From positions 711,998 to 775,997 of the forward strand of contig NZ_QEXV01000003.1 of NCBI RefSeq assembly GCF_003122085.1: a DNA stretch of 64,000 nt, given 5' to 3'. Position numbers and translations under genes: made by a program. A model generated the notes under the pieces. That model was not told the DNA's origin, did no database searches, and saw only the letters and a list, made by a program, of their open reading frames with translations. The stretch's first letter is position 1. Each line of letters opens with the position of its first letter. Below are positions 7,968 through 17,014 of the stretch, piece after piece. This stretch comes from Marinicauda salina. Its GTDB lineage: Bacteria > Pseudomonadota > Alphaproteobacteria > Caulobacterales > Maricaulaceae.

Positions 7968-9472
7968 GCGGGCGCGCCCGGCCCGGTCAGGTATTCGAAG
8001 AACAGCCGCACGCCGTAGCCGGTCGCGCCCTTCGGGCAGGTCGGCCGGTCGGCGATCGCGGAGTCGAGCCGGCACATCTCGATATGGGCGTAGGGCGCGC
8101 CATCGACATAGCGCCGGAGCAAGCGATGGACATAGGCGCTGTCGGCGCCGTGGACGAAGAAGTCGGGGCACTGGGTGAAATCGGCGATCGCGCTGTCCTC
8201 GAGCGTGTCGTCCATTTCCTCGTAGGACGGCAGCGGCCACAGCGGCTCGCCGGCGGCCGCGCCGGCCGCGACGAGCCGCGCCTCGAGATCGCCGTCCTCG
8301 CTGTAGACCGGCGCGTGCCTGAGCCCCAGTCCGAACAGGCCCGATCCGCCCAGCGTGCCGATGGAGAATATCTCCTTCGGGTCGAGCTCGCCACGCACCC
8401 ACCACAGCGCGTCGAGCAGCGCCAGGCGGCCCTCGGCGTCGGTGTTGGTGATCTCGATCGTCGGTCCGGCGGCGGTGCGGATGACGTCGCCGGGCCGGTA
8501 GGCCGCGCCGCCAAGCGCGTTGTCGGCGATGGCGGCGACGCCGACGAGATCGGTCTCGAGGCCTGCGCCGGCCGCCGCCGCCATCAGCCCGCACACCGCC
8601 GCCGCGCCGGCCATGTCGGTCTTCATCGTCTTCATCTGCTCGACCGGCTTCAGGCACAGCCCGCCGGTGTCGTAGGTGATCCCCTTGCCCACCACCGCGA
8701 GATCGGGACGCGCCTGGGTCCGGCCCCGCCAGCGCATGACCAGCAGGCGCGGCCTGTGCGGACTGGCGCGCCCGACGGCGAGGATGGCGTCGAGACCGCG
8801 ATCGGCGAGCGCGTCGGCGTCGATCGTCGTCATCTCGACTCCCAGCGCGTCGAGCAGGCCGAGATGATCGGCGAAGGTGTCGGGATTGAGCGCGTTGGCC
8901 GGTTCGTTGGTGAGATCGCGGGCGAGCGCGGTCGCCTCGCAGAGCGCCTCCAGGCGCGGGAAAGCCGCGGCCGCCTCCCCGGCGGCTTCGGTGAGAACGT
9001 TGACCGTCTCGACGCGCGCCGGCCCGCCCGGCTTGGCGCCCGTCCGCCACCTGTCGAAGCGATAGCTCCGCAGCCGCGCGCCCAGCCCGACATGAGCCGC
9101 CCAGCCGGCCTCGGGCGGCTCGGCGCCGTCCGGTCGCGGCGCATGGACGTCGACGGCGGATTCGCCCGCCGCTGCGGCGGCCGCCGCGCACAGCCCGCCG
9201 GTCATCTCCGCGCGCAGCACGGGCGCTTCCGTCTCCAGGCCGCGCACGCCCGCCGCGATCACGCGCCGCCAGGGGCCGCCCTCGGGCAGCACGACGGAGA
9301 CATGCTCGCCCTTGCGCGCGTCGAAGCGGCCGCACTCGGCCTCCACGGCGAGCGCCCGCGCCAGCGGCCCGCGCACGGCGTCCGGCAGATGCTCCGGCGC
9401 GTCGGGCGCCTCGAGGGCGACGACGAGCGCGCGGCCGGCCGGCTCGGAGAAACGGGAGAAGGACGCCGTCAT
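7964..9472 (-). CDS. Leucyl aminopeptidase family protein (peptidase M17)
   Basis: This 502-aa protein has the M17 C-terminal catalytic domain. It shows GKGITYDTGGLCLKP with metal-binding Lys and Asp, MKTDMAGAAAV, and the family signature NTDAEGRLALLDAL. Members are cytosolic Zn/Mn aminopeptidases that release N-terminal residues from peptides. The N-terminal domain (about residues 1-180) is less conserved, as usual. The start at 9472 lies 8 nt after the transporter stop, so the two form an operon: import by a symporter, then intracellular peptide hydrolysis. The gene end overlaps the convergent TetR stop through CTAG. Confidence 0.9.
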   Translation of the reverse strand: MTASFSRFSEPAGRALVVALEAPDAPEHLPDAVRGPLARALAVEAECGRFDARKGEHVSVVLPEGGPWRRVIAAGVRGLETEAPVLRAEMTGGLCAAAAAAAGESAVDVHAPRPDGAEPPEAGWAAHVGLGARLRSYRFDRWRTGAKPGGPARVETVNVLTEAAGEAAAAFPRLEALCEATALARDLTNEPANALNPDTFADHLGLLDALGVEMTTIDADALADRGLDAILAVGRASPHRPRLLVMRWRGRTQARPDLAVVGKGITYDTGGLCLKPVEQMKTMKTDMAGAAAVCGLMAAAAGAGLETDLVGVAAIADNALGGAAYRPGDVIRTAAGPTIEITNTDAEGRLALLDALWWVRGELDPKEIFSIGTLGGSGLFGLGLRHAPVYSEDGDLEARLVAAGAAAGEPLWPLPSYEEMDDTLEDSAIADFTQCPDFFVHGADSAYVHRLLRRYVDGAPYAHIEMCRLDSAIADRPTCPKGATGYGVRLFFEYLTGPGAPA

Positions 9473-9480
9473 GAGGAACC

Positions 9481-10830
9481 TCAAACGCTGGATTCGATGC
9501 GGGCGCTGCGCGCGAGCCAGCGCCGCAGGAGATCGTGGCGCGCCCGGGTGAGCGGAAAGCGCCAGAGCGGAATGATCGCGATCATCAGCAGCGCCGCCGG
9601 CAGCACGGCGGCGACCATCTGCAGGCCGGCGGCCGCGCTCGCGCCGTTGTCGCCGGCGGGGTCGAACCCGCTGAGATCGAGCAGCGGCAGCGCCAGCCCG
9701 ACGCCGAGCGCCAAGGCGAGCTTCTGGGCGAGGTTGAAGCCGGCCATGTAGAGGCCCGACGACTCGTCGCCGCTGCGGAACACGCCGTAATCGATCGTGT
9801 CGGCGACGATCGCGGTCGGCAGCAGCCACAGCGGCGCGTTGAGCACGCCGAGAACCGGCCAGACGAGCAGGATCGGCCACAGCTCGCCGCGCGGCATGAA
9901 AAACGCCGCGTAGAGAAGGAAGACCGCGCCGCCGGCGAGCGCGCCGGCCAGGACGACGTGCTTGCCGAACCGGTTGGCCAGCCGCACCACGAGCGGCGCG
10001 GCCGCGATCGAGGAGACGTACTGGACGACGATGAGGATGAGGAAGCTTAGCGGAAAGCCGAGGAAGTCGCCGACGAAGAACACGAAGGCGGCGTCGAACA
10101 TCGACCACGCCGTCCGGTAGACCAGCACCGAGCCCAGCACGCGCATCAGCGGCGTGTTGGAGCCCGCCGCGCGCACCAGCCGCACCCAGCCGCGCGGCGG
10201 CGCGCCTTCCAGCGAGGCCGACGGCGCGACCGCGAGCGCGACGATGACCGTGACGGGAATGAGCGCGACCAGGGCGAGGGCGAGCACGCGCAAAACGGCG
10301 CCGAGATCGTCCGTCCCGGCGCCGAGAAAGGCGAGCGGCAATGTGGAGGCGGCGAGGATGCCGATGATGCTGCCCACCTCGCGGAACCCGGTGATGCGCG
10401 TGCGGGCCGCGTAGTCCCGCGACAGCTCCGCGCCCCAGGACAGGTACGGGATCTGGACCATCGTCCAGGCGAGATAGGTCAGCAGGATCCAGACGAAGAG
10501 ATAGCCCAGACCCACCTCGCCGGGGGGAACGCAGAGGAAGTAGAGCGAGACCATCAGCAGCGGCGCGCCGGCGGCGATCCACGGCTTGCGCCGCCCCCAG
10601 CGATGCCGCGTCCGGTCGGAGAGCGCGCCCAGCACCGGGTCGGAGATCGCGTCCCAGGTCCGCGCGACGAGGAAGACGACGCCGATCCCGCTCAGGCCGA
10701 GCCCGACCTCGCGGGCGTAGAAGGGCGGCAGGTAGGCCATCAGCGGCAGCAGCACCATGGCGAGCGGAACGGCCGGGCCGCTATAGGCCAGCAGCGTCGG
10801 CAGGCCGGGTGATCTCTCGGCGGATGTCAC
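9481..10830 (-). CDS. MFS transporter of the glycoside-pentoside-hexuronide:cation symporter type
   Basis: A 12-helix transporter of about 449 aa with the GPH/MelB-like signature WDAISDPVLGALSDRTRHRWGRRKPWI near the N-terminus (the D-x-x-x-D-P pair is the cation-site region). GPH members import sugars, glycosides and, in some branches, other solutes with a cation. The open frame extends to a TTG at 10866 inside the putative operator. The GTG at 10830 is preferred because GGAAGG lies 12 nt upstream and the operator then falls 28 nt before the start. It pairs with the M17 aminopeptidase downstream, which suggests that the solute is a small peptide or derivative rather than a sugar. Confidence 0.85.
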   Translation of the reverse strand: MTSAERSPGLPTLLAYSGPAVPLAMVLLPLMAYLPPFYAREVGLGLSGIGVVFLVARTWDAISDPVLGALSDRTRHRWGRRKPWIAAGAPLLMVSLYFLCVPPGEVGLGYLFVWILLTYLAWTMVQIPYLSWGAELSRDYAARTRITGFREVGSIIGILAASTLPLAFLGAGTDDLGAVLRVLALALVALIPVTVIVALAVAPSASLEGAPPRGWVRLVRAAGSNTPLMRVLGSVLVYRTAWSMFDAAFVFFVGDFLGFPLSFLILIVVQYVSSIAAAPLVVRLANRFGKHVVLAGALAGGAVFLLYAAFFMPRGELWPILLVWPVLGVLNAPLWLLPTAIVADTIDYGVFRSGDESSGLYMAGFNLAQKLALALGVGLALPLLDLSGFDPAGDNGASAAAGLQMVAAVLPAALLMIAIIPLWRFPLTRARHDLLRRWLARSARIESSV

Positions 10831-10857
10831 GAGCGCGGCGGTCCTTCCGTCGTCCAA

Positions 10858-10877
10858 TCTTTTCAAACGCTATTTGA
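10858..10877. promoter_or_regulatory. Putative operator for the TetR regulator (copy 2)
   Basis: TCTTTTCAAACGCTATTTGA differs at only two positions from the box before the TonB receptor (7154-7173). Its TCAAA/TTTGA arms form an inverted repeat. It sits in an AT-rich patch just upstream of the GTG start of the transporter, where a repressor would block transcription. Confidence 0.6.
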
Positions 10878-11015
10878 TTTTTGCGGGCGGAGCAAGCAGC
10901 CGCGCGCGGCCGAGGCCGCGGCGCGCTTTGGAGTCGTCACCGCCGCGCCAAGAATTTCTTGGCGCCCTCGCGCCCTTGCGACGTAGCGAACAGCTACGCG
11001 GACTTCTCCGGCGCC

Positions 11016-11033
11016 CGTCAGCCTGACGTCAGC
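11016..11033 (+). promoter_or_regulatory. Tandem heptamer, putative response-regulator box (copy 1)
   Basis: CGTCAGC-CTGA-CGTCAGC: two identical heptamers with 11-nt periodicity, 56 nt upstream of the response regulator ATG. Such spacing is typical of OmpR/PhoB-type tandem binding. The same arrangement recurs at 12763, before the efflux operon. Autoregulation is inferred. Confidence 0.6.
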
Positions 11034-11088
11034 GCGCGGAGGCAATATGCTGCGCGCGGCGCGGGCTTGAACGCTGACAGGGACCCCG

Positions 11089-11760
11089 ATGCGAATCCTG
11101 TTGATCGAGGACAATCGACGGATGGCCGAGCTGATCGCCGAAGGGCTCGAGCGGCGCGGCTTCGGCGTGGACGGCGCAGCCGGTCTGGCGGCAGCCGACG
11201 ACCATGTCGCCGTGACCGACTACGACGCCGTCGTGCTCGATCTCGGCCTGCCCGACGGCGACGGCCTGGAGTGGCTGCGCGCGCTGCCCGCCGACCGCGC
11301 GCCCGTGCTCATCCTGACCGCGCGTCACACGCTGTCCGAGCGGGTCGACGGCCTCGACGCGGGCGCGGACGATTATCTCGTCAAGCCGGCCGCTATCGAC
11401 GAGATCGCCGCGCGCCTGCGCGCAATGCTGCGCCGACCCGGGCGGCGCGGCCCGACCGTGCTCACCACTGGCCCGGTCAGTCTCGATCCGGCGACGCGCG
11501 AGGTGCGCCTGTCGGGCGCGCCGATGCGGCTCGGGCGTCGCGAGACGGACTTGCTCGAGCTTCTGATGCGACGCGCGGGCGCGGTGACGCCGCGCGAGAC
11601 GATCGAGGGCGCGCTCTACGGCGCCGAGGAAGCGGTCACGCCGAACGCGGTCGAGGCCGTGGCCTCGCGTCTCCGCCGACGGCTGACGGAGGCCGGCGCC
11701 GGCGACATGCTCCATGCCGTGCGCGGCGTCGGCTATTATCTCGGCGAGCCGCGGCCGTGA
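11089..11760 (+). CDS. OmpR/PhoB-family response regulator
   Basis: This 223-aa protein has an N-terminal receiver domain (acidic pair in LIEDN, phospho-acceptor Asp in VVLDLGLPDGDG near residue 51, Lys in VKPAAI) and a C-terminal winged-helix DNA-binding domain (about residues 125-220, ending in VRGVGYYLGEP). Its stop overlaps the GTG start of the histidine kinase (GTGA), so they are coupled partners. The downstream genes are an HME-type RND efflux set, so it resembles CzcR/CusR-type metal regulators. The repeat CGTCAGC-N4-CGTCAGC before both this gene and the efflux operon is the likely binding site. Confidence 0.95.
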   Translation: MRILLIEDNRRMAELIAEGLERRGFGVDGAAGLAAADDHVAVTDYDAVVLDLGLPDGDGLEWLRALPADRAPVLILTARHTLSERVDGLDAGADDYLVKPAAIDEIAARLRAMLRRPGRRGPTVLTTGPVSLDPATREVRLSGAPMRLGRRETDLLELLMRRAGAVTPRETIEGALYGAEEAVTPNAVEAVASRLRRRLTEAGAGDMLHAVRGVGYYLGEPRP

Positions 11761-12761
11761 CCCGGTCGATCCGCGGCTGGCTCCTGATCGGGCTCGCGAT
11801 CGCCGGCGCGGCGGGCGGCGCGGTCCTTACGGTGATCGTCGCCCTCCAGTACGGATTCTTCGGAAGCACGCGCCCGCCGCTGGGCGCGACCCTGCGCGAG
11901 ATCGGCTATCACGTCGTGATCCCTCTGGCCGTCTTCGCCGCGTTCTTCGGCGCCGGCGCGGCCATCGTCGTCGGCTCGACGGCGCGACGGCTTCGCGAGG
12001 CGGCGCGGGAAGCGCGCGCCGCCGCAGAGCGCGGCGAAAGCCACCAGGTCCGCTCCGACGACCTGCCCGCCGAGATCCGCCCGTTCGCGGAGGCTCTGAA
12101 CGCCCTGAACGCCCGCCTCGCCGACCATGCCCGCCGGCAGGAAACCTTCGCCGCCGACGCCGCTCACGAGCTGAAGACACCGCTGGCGATCCTGGCGCTC
12201 GAGCTGGACAAGCTGCCCGCCGCGGACGCTGCGCGCCTGCGCGGCGAGGTCGATGCGCTGTCAGAGATGGTCGACCAGCTCCTCCTTCTGGCGCGCAGCA
12301 ACGCGCCGAACGCGAGCGACCCGCGTCAAACGGTCGATCTTGTCGCGCTGGCGAAGCGATTGGCGGCCGAACTGGCGCCCGCCGCGATCCGCGACAACCG
12401 CTCGATCGCGTTCGAGGACCGCGGCGCGGTTCCCGTCTGCGGCCTCGAGGAGGCGCTCGCCTCGGCGGCGCGGACCCTCGCGGTCAACGCGCTGCGCGCA
12501 ACGCCGGAGGGCGGCGAGGTCGTCCTGATCGCCGGCCCGGGACCCCGCCTCTGTGTGCTGGACCAGGGCGAGGGCCTCGACCCGGAGGCGCTCAAGCATT
12601 TCAAGGCGCGCGGCGTCAGGGCCGACCGGGCCGCGGGCGGCGAAGCGGGGCTGGGCCTGTCCATCGCCGACCGCATCGCCGAGGCCCATGGCGGAGAACT
12701 CCAGACCTGCATGCCGGAGCGGGCGGGTCTGAGGCTGGAGCTGCCGCCGGCGCGATCCTGA
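11757..12761 (+). CDS. Sensor histidine kinase
   Basis: A 334-aa kinase starting at a GTG that overlaps the response regulator stop. Two transmembrane helices (about residues 5-28 and 50-72) enclose a periplasmic loop of only about 20 residues, so no sizeable extracytoplasmic sensor domain exists. A short HAMP-like linker follows. The H-box is AADAAHELKTPLAIL with the phospho-accepting histidine. Downstream come an N-box (AVNALRATPEGG), a G1 box (VLDQGEGLD) and a G2 box (GLGLSIADRIAEAHGG). It probably senses metal or envelope stress for the adjacent efflux pump. Confidence 0.93.
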   Translation: MTRSIRGWLLIGLAIAGAAGGAVLTVIVALQYGFFGSTRPPLGATLREIGYHVVIPLAVFAAFFGAGAAIVVGSTARRLREAAREARAAAERGESHQVRSDDLPAEIRPFAEALNALNARLADHARRQETFAADAAHELKTPLAILALELDKLPAADAARLRGEVDALSEMVDQLLLLARSNAPNASDPRQTVDLVALAKRLAAELAPAAIRDNRSIAFEDRGAVPVCGLEEALASAARTLAVNALRATPEGGEVVLIAGPGPRLCVLDQGEGLDPEALKHFKARGVRADRAAGGEAGLGLSIADRIAEAHGGELQTCMPERAGLRLELPPARS

Positions 12762-12762
12762 T

Positions 12763-12780
12763 CGTCAGCGTCGCGTCAGC
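12763..12780 (+). promoter_or_regulatory. Tandem heptamer, putative response-regulator box (copy 2)
   Basis: CGTCAGC-GTCG-CGTCAGC immediately after the kinase stop and 61 nt before the adaptor ATG. The heptamers and spacing are identical to those at 11016-11033, while the 4-nt spacer differs, which argues for a selected site rather than a chance duplication. Confidence 0.6.
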
Positions 12781-12840
12781 AAGCCCGGCCATTGTCCCTG
12801 CGGCGCCGAGCCGAGGCGTCGACGAGACTGATCGACGGAC

Positions 12841-13899
12841 ATGCCATCCTTTCCGCCGCCACACGCGATCCTGCTGCTGCTCTGGCTGCTCTCCGCCGCC
12901 GGCGCGGCGGCGCAATCGACCATCCCGGTCTCGCCCGCGGCGCGCGCCGCGCTCGGCGTCGAGATCGAGACGACCGAGGCCGGCGAGCGCTTCGCAGGCG
13001 CCGAGGCCTCGGCGACGGTGATCGCCCCGCCGGGCCGGTTACAGAGCGCGGCGAGCCCCTTCGCCGGCGTGCTGGTCGAGCCGCTGGTCATGCCCGGCGC
13101 GCCCGTCGAGGCCGGCGATCCGCTCGCCGTCATCTACAGCCCTGATTTCGCCGACGCGCGCGCCGAGCTGGAGACGCGCCGCCTGACCGCAGAACACGCC
13201 GGTCACCTGGCCGAACGGGCCGCGCGTCTGCGCGCCGAGGGCCTCATGGCGGACCAGGACGTTCAAGAAGCCCGCCACGACGCCCGCGCGGCCGAACTCG
13301 CACTTGGGGCCATGCAGGCGCGCCTCGACACGGTGCGCCCGGATGACGGGCCGGGGCGATACCGCATCGTCGCGCCGGCCGCGGGCGTCGTCGCCCATGT
13401 CCACGTCCAGTCCGGCGGCGCGGTCGACGCCGCCGGGCCGGTCGCCTCGATCTTCACCGGCGAGCGTTTCTGGGCGCGCGCCCAGGCCCCTGCGCGGGCC
13501 GCCGATATTCTCCTCCCCGGCGCGTCCGCGCGCATCGGCGGATGGGCCGAGCCCGGCGAGATCGTCTCGATCGATCCCGAGATCGACGCCATGTCGCGCT
13601 CGCTGGAAGTCATGGTCCGATTGCCCGAGGGCGGCCCGTGGCGCCTGGGGCTTCTGATCGACCTGGTCTTCGACGCCGAGGCGCCGGAAGGCTCGGTCGC
13701 CGCGCCGGCCGCGGCGGTGATCCGGATCGGGGATAACGACACGGTCTTCGTCGAGCGCGGGGACGGCTTCGCGCCCACGCCGGTGACGGTCATGGCGCGC
13801 TCGCGCGACACGGTTCTTCTCGACGGCGCGCTTTCGCCGGGCGACCGCGTCGCCGTTTCCGGCCTGGCGGCGCTGAAGAACATGGTCGAGACGGGCTGA
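12841..13899 (+). CDS. Efflux RND transporter periplasmic adaptor subunit
   Basis: A 352-aa membrane-fusion protein with a signal peptide (cleavage near GAAAQ), a barrel-sandwich/lipoyl half motif (SPFAGVLVEPLVMPGAPVEAGDPL region, residues about 62-85), a short alpha-helical hairpin (about residues 100-160), the second lipoyl half (IVAPAAGVVAHVHVQSGG) and a beta-barrel. It bridges the RND pump and the outer membrane channel in the periplasm. It resembles CusB/CzcB adaptors but lacks an obvious Met- or His-rich metal chaperone segment. It is 4 nt upstream of the RND gene and preceded by the tandem heptamer box. Confidence 0.9.
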   Translation: MPSFPPPHAILLLLWLLSAAGAAAQSTIPVSPAARAALGVEIETTEAGERFAGAEASATVIAPPGRLQSAASPFAGVLVEPLVMPGAPVEAGDPLAVIYSPDFADARAELETRRLTAEHAGHLAERAARLRAEGLMADQDVQEARHDARAAELALGAMQARLDTVRPDDGPGRYRIVAPAAGVVAHVHVQSGGAVDAAGPVASIFTGERFWARAQAPARAADILLPGASARIGGWAEPGEIVSIDPEIDAMSRSLEVMVRLPEGGPWRLGLLIDLVFDAEAPEGSVAAPAAAVIRIGDNDTVFVERGDGFAPTPVTVMARSRDTVLLDGALSPGDRVAVSGLAALKNMVETG

Positions 13900-13903
13900 T
13901 CCG

Positions 13904-16900
13904 ATGCTGGACCGTCTCGTCGCCTTCTCGCTGACCCAGCGCCTGTTCGTGCTCGGTCTCGCCCTGGCGCTCGCCGCGGCGGGCATCGTCTCGGGCCTGC
14001 GCCTGCCGATCGACGCCTTTCCCGAGATCGCGCCGACCCAAGTGAAGATCGTCATGAAAGCGCCCGGCATGACGCCGGAGGAGGTCGAGGCGCGCGTCGT
14101 CAGGCCGCTGGAAATGGAGCTGCTCGGGATACCACGCCAGACAGTCATGCGCGCGACGGCGAAATACGCCATCGCCGACATCACGCTCGATTTCGAGGAG
14201 GGAACGGACGTCTACTGGGCCCGCCAGCAGGTTTCCGAGCGCCTCTCGGCGGTCGCCGCCGAACTGCCGGAGACCGTGGAGGGCGGACTGGCGCCCATCT
14301 CCACGGCGCTGTCAGAGCTGTTCATGTTCACCATCGAGGGCGGCGATCTCACGCTGGAGGAACGCCGCTCCCTGCTCGACTGGGTGATCCGGCCGGCTCT
14401 GCGCACCCTGCCCGGCGTCGCCGACGTCAACGCGCTCGGCGGGCGGGTCCGGACCTTCGAGGTGACGCCCGACGAGGCGGCGATGGCCGCGGCCGGCGTG
14501 AACGTGTCCGCGCTGCGTGAGACGCTCGAACGCAACAACCGCAATGACGGCGCCGGCCGCGTCTCGGTCGGCGAGGAGGCGCTGGTCGTACGCAGTCTCG
14601 GCGCGGCGGAGACCGCCGACGATCTCGCCGACCTGGTGATACGCGCCGAGGGCGAAGCGATCGTGCGCGTCGGCGACGTCGCCCGCGTCTCGCTTGGCGC
14701 GCTCACCCGCTACGGCTCGGTCACCAAGGACGGCGAGGGCGAAGCCGTCGAGGGCCTCGTGGTGGCGCTGCGCGGCGCGGATGCGCGCATGGTGGTCTCC
14801 GGAGTGCGGGACCGTCTCGAGGACCTCTCTCAGGGCTTTCCCGACGGCGTGGAGATCGAGGTCTTCTACGACCGCTCCGACCTCATCGAGGAGGCGGTGG
14901 GCACGGTGACCCAGGCGCTGCTCTTCGCCGCGGTGCTGGTGATCGCGTTGCTGGTGCTGTTCCTCGGCAATTTCCGCGCCGCGATGGTGGTGACGCTGAT
15001 CCTGCCGTTCGCGGCGCTCGCCACCTTCCTGCTGATGAACGTCGTCGGGTTGTCGGCCAATCTCATGAGCCTCGGCGGGCTGGCGATCGCGATCGGCATG
15101 ATCGTCGACGGCGCGATCGTGGTCACCGAGAACACCGTGGAGCGCCTCAACGAGGGCGGACGGGCGAACCGGCTCCACGTCGTCTACCGCGCCGCCGCCG
15201 AAGTCGCCGCGCCCACCGCGGCGGGCACCATCATCATCTGCCTGGTCTTCCTGCCGCTGCTCACCCTGCAGGGGCTCGAGGGCAAGCTGTTCTCGCCGGT
15301 GGCGCTGACCATCGTTTTCGCCCTCGGCTCGGCGCTGGCGCTCGCGCTGACCCTGATCCCGGTGCTCGCCTCGGTCGCGCTGAAGCGCACGAGCGGGCGC
15401 GAGGCGCCGATCATGCGCGTGCTCGGTCCGGGCTATGAACGGCTGCTCGCCGGCGCGCTGCGCTTTCCCGTCGCCGTCTACGCGATCGCGGGCGTCGGCG
15501 TCGCGGCGGCCGCGCTGAGCTACGCCACGGCGGGCAAGACCTTCATGCCGACGATGAACGAAGGCTCGGTGGTGATGCAGCTCGCCGCCCTGCCCTCCAT
15601 CAACCTGTCCCAGAGCGAGAGCGACGATCTGCGCGTCGAGCAGGCGCTTATCGAGCAGGTGCCGGAAGTCCGCCACGTGATCTCCCGGGTCGGCTCCGAC
15701 GAGCTCGGCCTCGACCCGATGAGCCTCAACGAGAGCGACATGTTCCTCGAGCTGGCGCCGCGCTCGGAATGGCGCGGACCGGACACCGACTGGCTGATCG
15801 GCGAGATGCGCGCGGTCATGGAGGACTTTCCCGGCATCGAGTCCTCCTTCACCCAGCCGATCGAGATGCGGGTCTCCGAGATGTTGACGGGCTCGCGCGG
15901 CGATCTCGCCATCAAGATCTTCGGTCCCGACGCCGACCAGCTGGCCGACTTGGCGGGCCGCATCGAGGCGGTGGTCGCCGACGTCCCCGGCGCGGCGGAC
16001 GTCTTCACCCAGTCGAACGACATCTCCGAATACCTCCAGGTCGATATCGATCCCGAACGCGCCGGCCGCTTCGGGTTCGACGTGATCGCCGTCCAGGACG
16101 AGCTGAGGGCCCGGCTCGAAGGCGTGCGCGCCGGCGAGATCGTCGAGCCCGGACGGCGCACGCCGATCCTCATCCGGGCGGACCGCCGCCACCGCCAGAG
16201 CCCGTACGGTTTCGAGGACATCCGGGTCGCCGCGCCCGACGGCCGCCAGGCCCGCCTGTCCGACATCGCCGACGTGCGCCGCGCCGAAGGACTGGCCGTC
16301 GTCGATCGCGAGAACGGCTCGCGCTATGCGGTGGTCCAGGCCTTCGTCTCCGGCCGCGATCTCGTCAGCTTCGTGGAGGACGCCCAGGCCGCCGTCGACG
16401 CGATGGGGCCGCTTCCCGCGGGATACCGCGTGAGCTGGGGCGGCGAGTTCGAGAACCAGCGCCGCGCCGCGGCCCAACTGTCGCTGATGGTGCCGATCTC
16501 GCTGGCGCTGATCTTCGTGGTCCTGTTCGTCACCCTGCGCTCGCTGCGCCAGTCCTTGCTGATCCTCGCGAACATTCCCTTCGCGCTGGTCGGCGGGATC
16601 GTCGCGCTGCGGCTGTCCGGCGAGTTCCTGTCGGTGCCCGCCTCGGTCGGCTTCATCGCGCTGCTGGGAATCGCCGTGCTCAACGGGCTGGTCCTGGTCA
16701 CGCATTTCAACGATCTGCGCGCGCTCGGCGCCTCGATGGACGAGGCCGTGCGCCGCGGCGCGCGCCGACGGCTGCGCCCGGTGCTGATGACCGCGACCAC
16801 GGCCGCCTTCGGGCTGGCGCCGCTGCTCTTCGCCAGCGGGCCGGGATCGGAGATCCAGCGCCCCCTCGCGGTCGTCGTCATCGGCGGCCTGGCCTCGTCG

Positions 16901-17014
16901 ACCATCCTCACCCTGTTCCTGCTGCCCTTGCTCTATCGCCGCTTCGGCGCGGAAACCGGCGCGCGCGAACCCGCCACGGAGACGCCGACATGGTCGCGCC
17001 CCTACGCAAGCTGA
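13904..17014 (+). CDS. Efflux RND transporter permease, heavy-metal (CzcA/CusA-like) type
   Basis: This 1036-aa inner membrane pump has the RND layout: TM1, a large periplasmic loop, six TMs, a second loop and five more TMs. The N-terminus (LPIDAFPEIAPTQVKI) and the TM4 segment GLAIAIGMIVDGAIVVTEN with its acidic residues place it in the HME-RND group, whose proton-relay residues lie in TM4. Members expel Cu/Ag or Co/Zn/Cd; which metal applies here cannot be read from the sequence. It lies between the adaptor and a DUF3240 protein, and the gene set is completed by a TolC-like channel. Confidence 0.92.
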   Translation: MLDRLVAFSLTQRLFVLGLALALAAAGIVSGLRLPIDAFPEIAPTQVKIVMKAPGMTPEEVEARVVRPLEMELLGIPRQTVMRATAKYAIADITLDFEEGTDVYWARQQVSERLSAVAAELPETVEGGLAPISTALSELFMFTIEGGDLTLEERRSLLDWVIRPALRTLPGVADVNALGGRVRTFEVTPDEAAMAAAGVNVSALRETLERNNRNDGAGRVSVGEEALVVRSLGAAETADDLADLVIRAEGEAIVRVGDVARVSLGALTRYGSVTKDGEGEAVEGLVVALRGADARMVVSGVRDRLEDLSQGFPDGVEIEVFYDRSDLIEEAVGTVTQALLFAAVLVIALLVLFLGNFRAAMVVTLILPFAALATFLLMNVVGLSANLMSLGGLAIAIGMIVDGAIVVTENTVERLNEGGRANRLHVVYRAAAEVAAPTAAGTIIICLVFLPLLTLQGLEGKLFSPVALTIVFALGSALALALTLIPVLASVALKRTSGREAPIMRVLGPGYERLLAGALRFPVAVYAIAGVGVAAAALSYATAGKTFMPTMNEGSVVMQLAALPSINLSQSESDDLRVEQALIEQVPEVRHVISRVGSDELGLDPMSLNESDMFLELAPRSEWRGPDTDWLIGEMRAVMEDFPGIESSFTQPIEMRVSEMLTGSRGDLAIKIFGPDADQLADLAGRIEAVVADVPGAADVFTQSNDISEYLQVDIDPERAGRFGFDVIAVQDELRARLEGVRAGEIVEPGRRTPILIRADRRHRQSPYGFEDIRVAAPDGRQARLSDIADVRRAEGLAVVDRENGSRYAVVQAFVSGRDLVSFVEDAQAAVDAMGPLPAGYRVSWGGEFENQRRAAAQLSLMVPISLALIFVVLFVTLRSLRQSLLILANIPFALVGGIVALRLSGEFLSVPASVGFIALLGIAVLNGLVLVTHFNDLRALGASMDEAVRRGARRRLRPVLMTATTAAFGLAPLLFASGPGSEIQRPLAVVVIGGLASSTILTLFLLPLLYRRFGAETGAREPATETPTWSRPYAS

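Noticed and set aside
9481..9498. TCAAACGCTGGATTCGA at the transporter 3' end resembles the first half of the TetR box
   Set aside because: Only the left half matches, it lies inside coding sequence at the stop codon, and no inverted arm follows.
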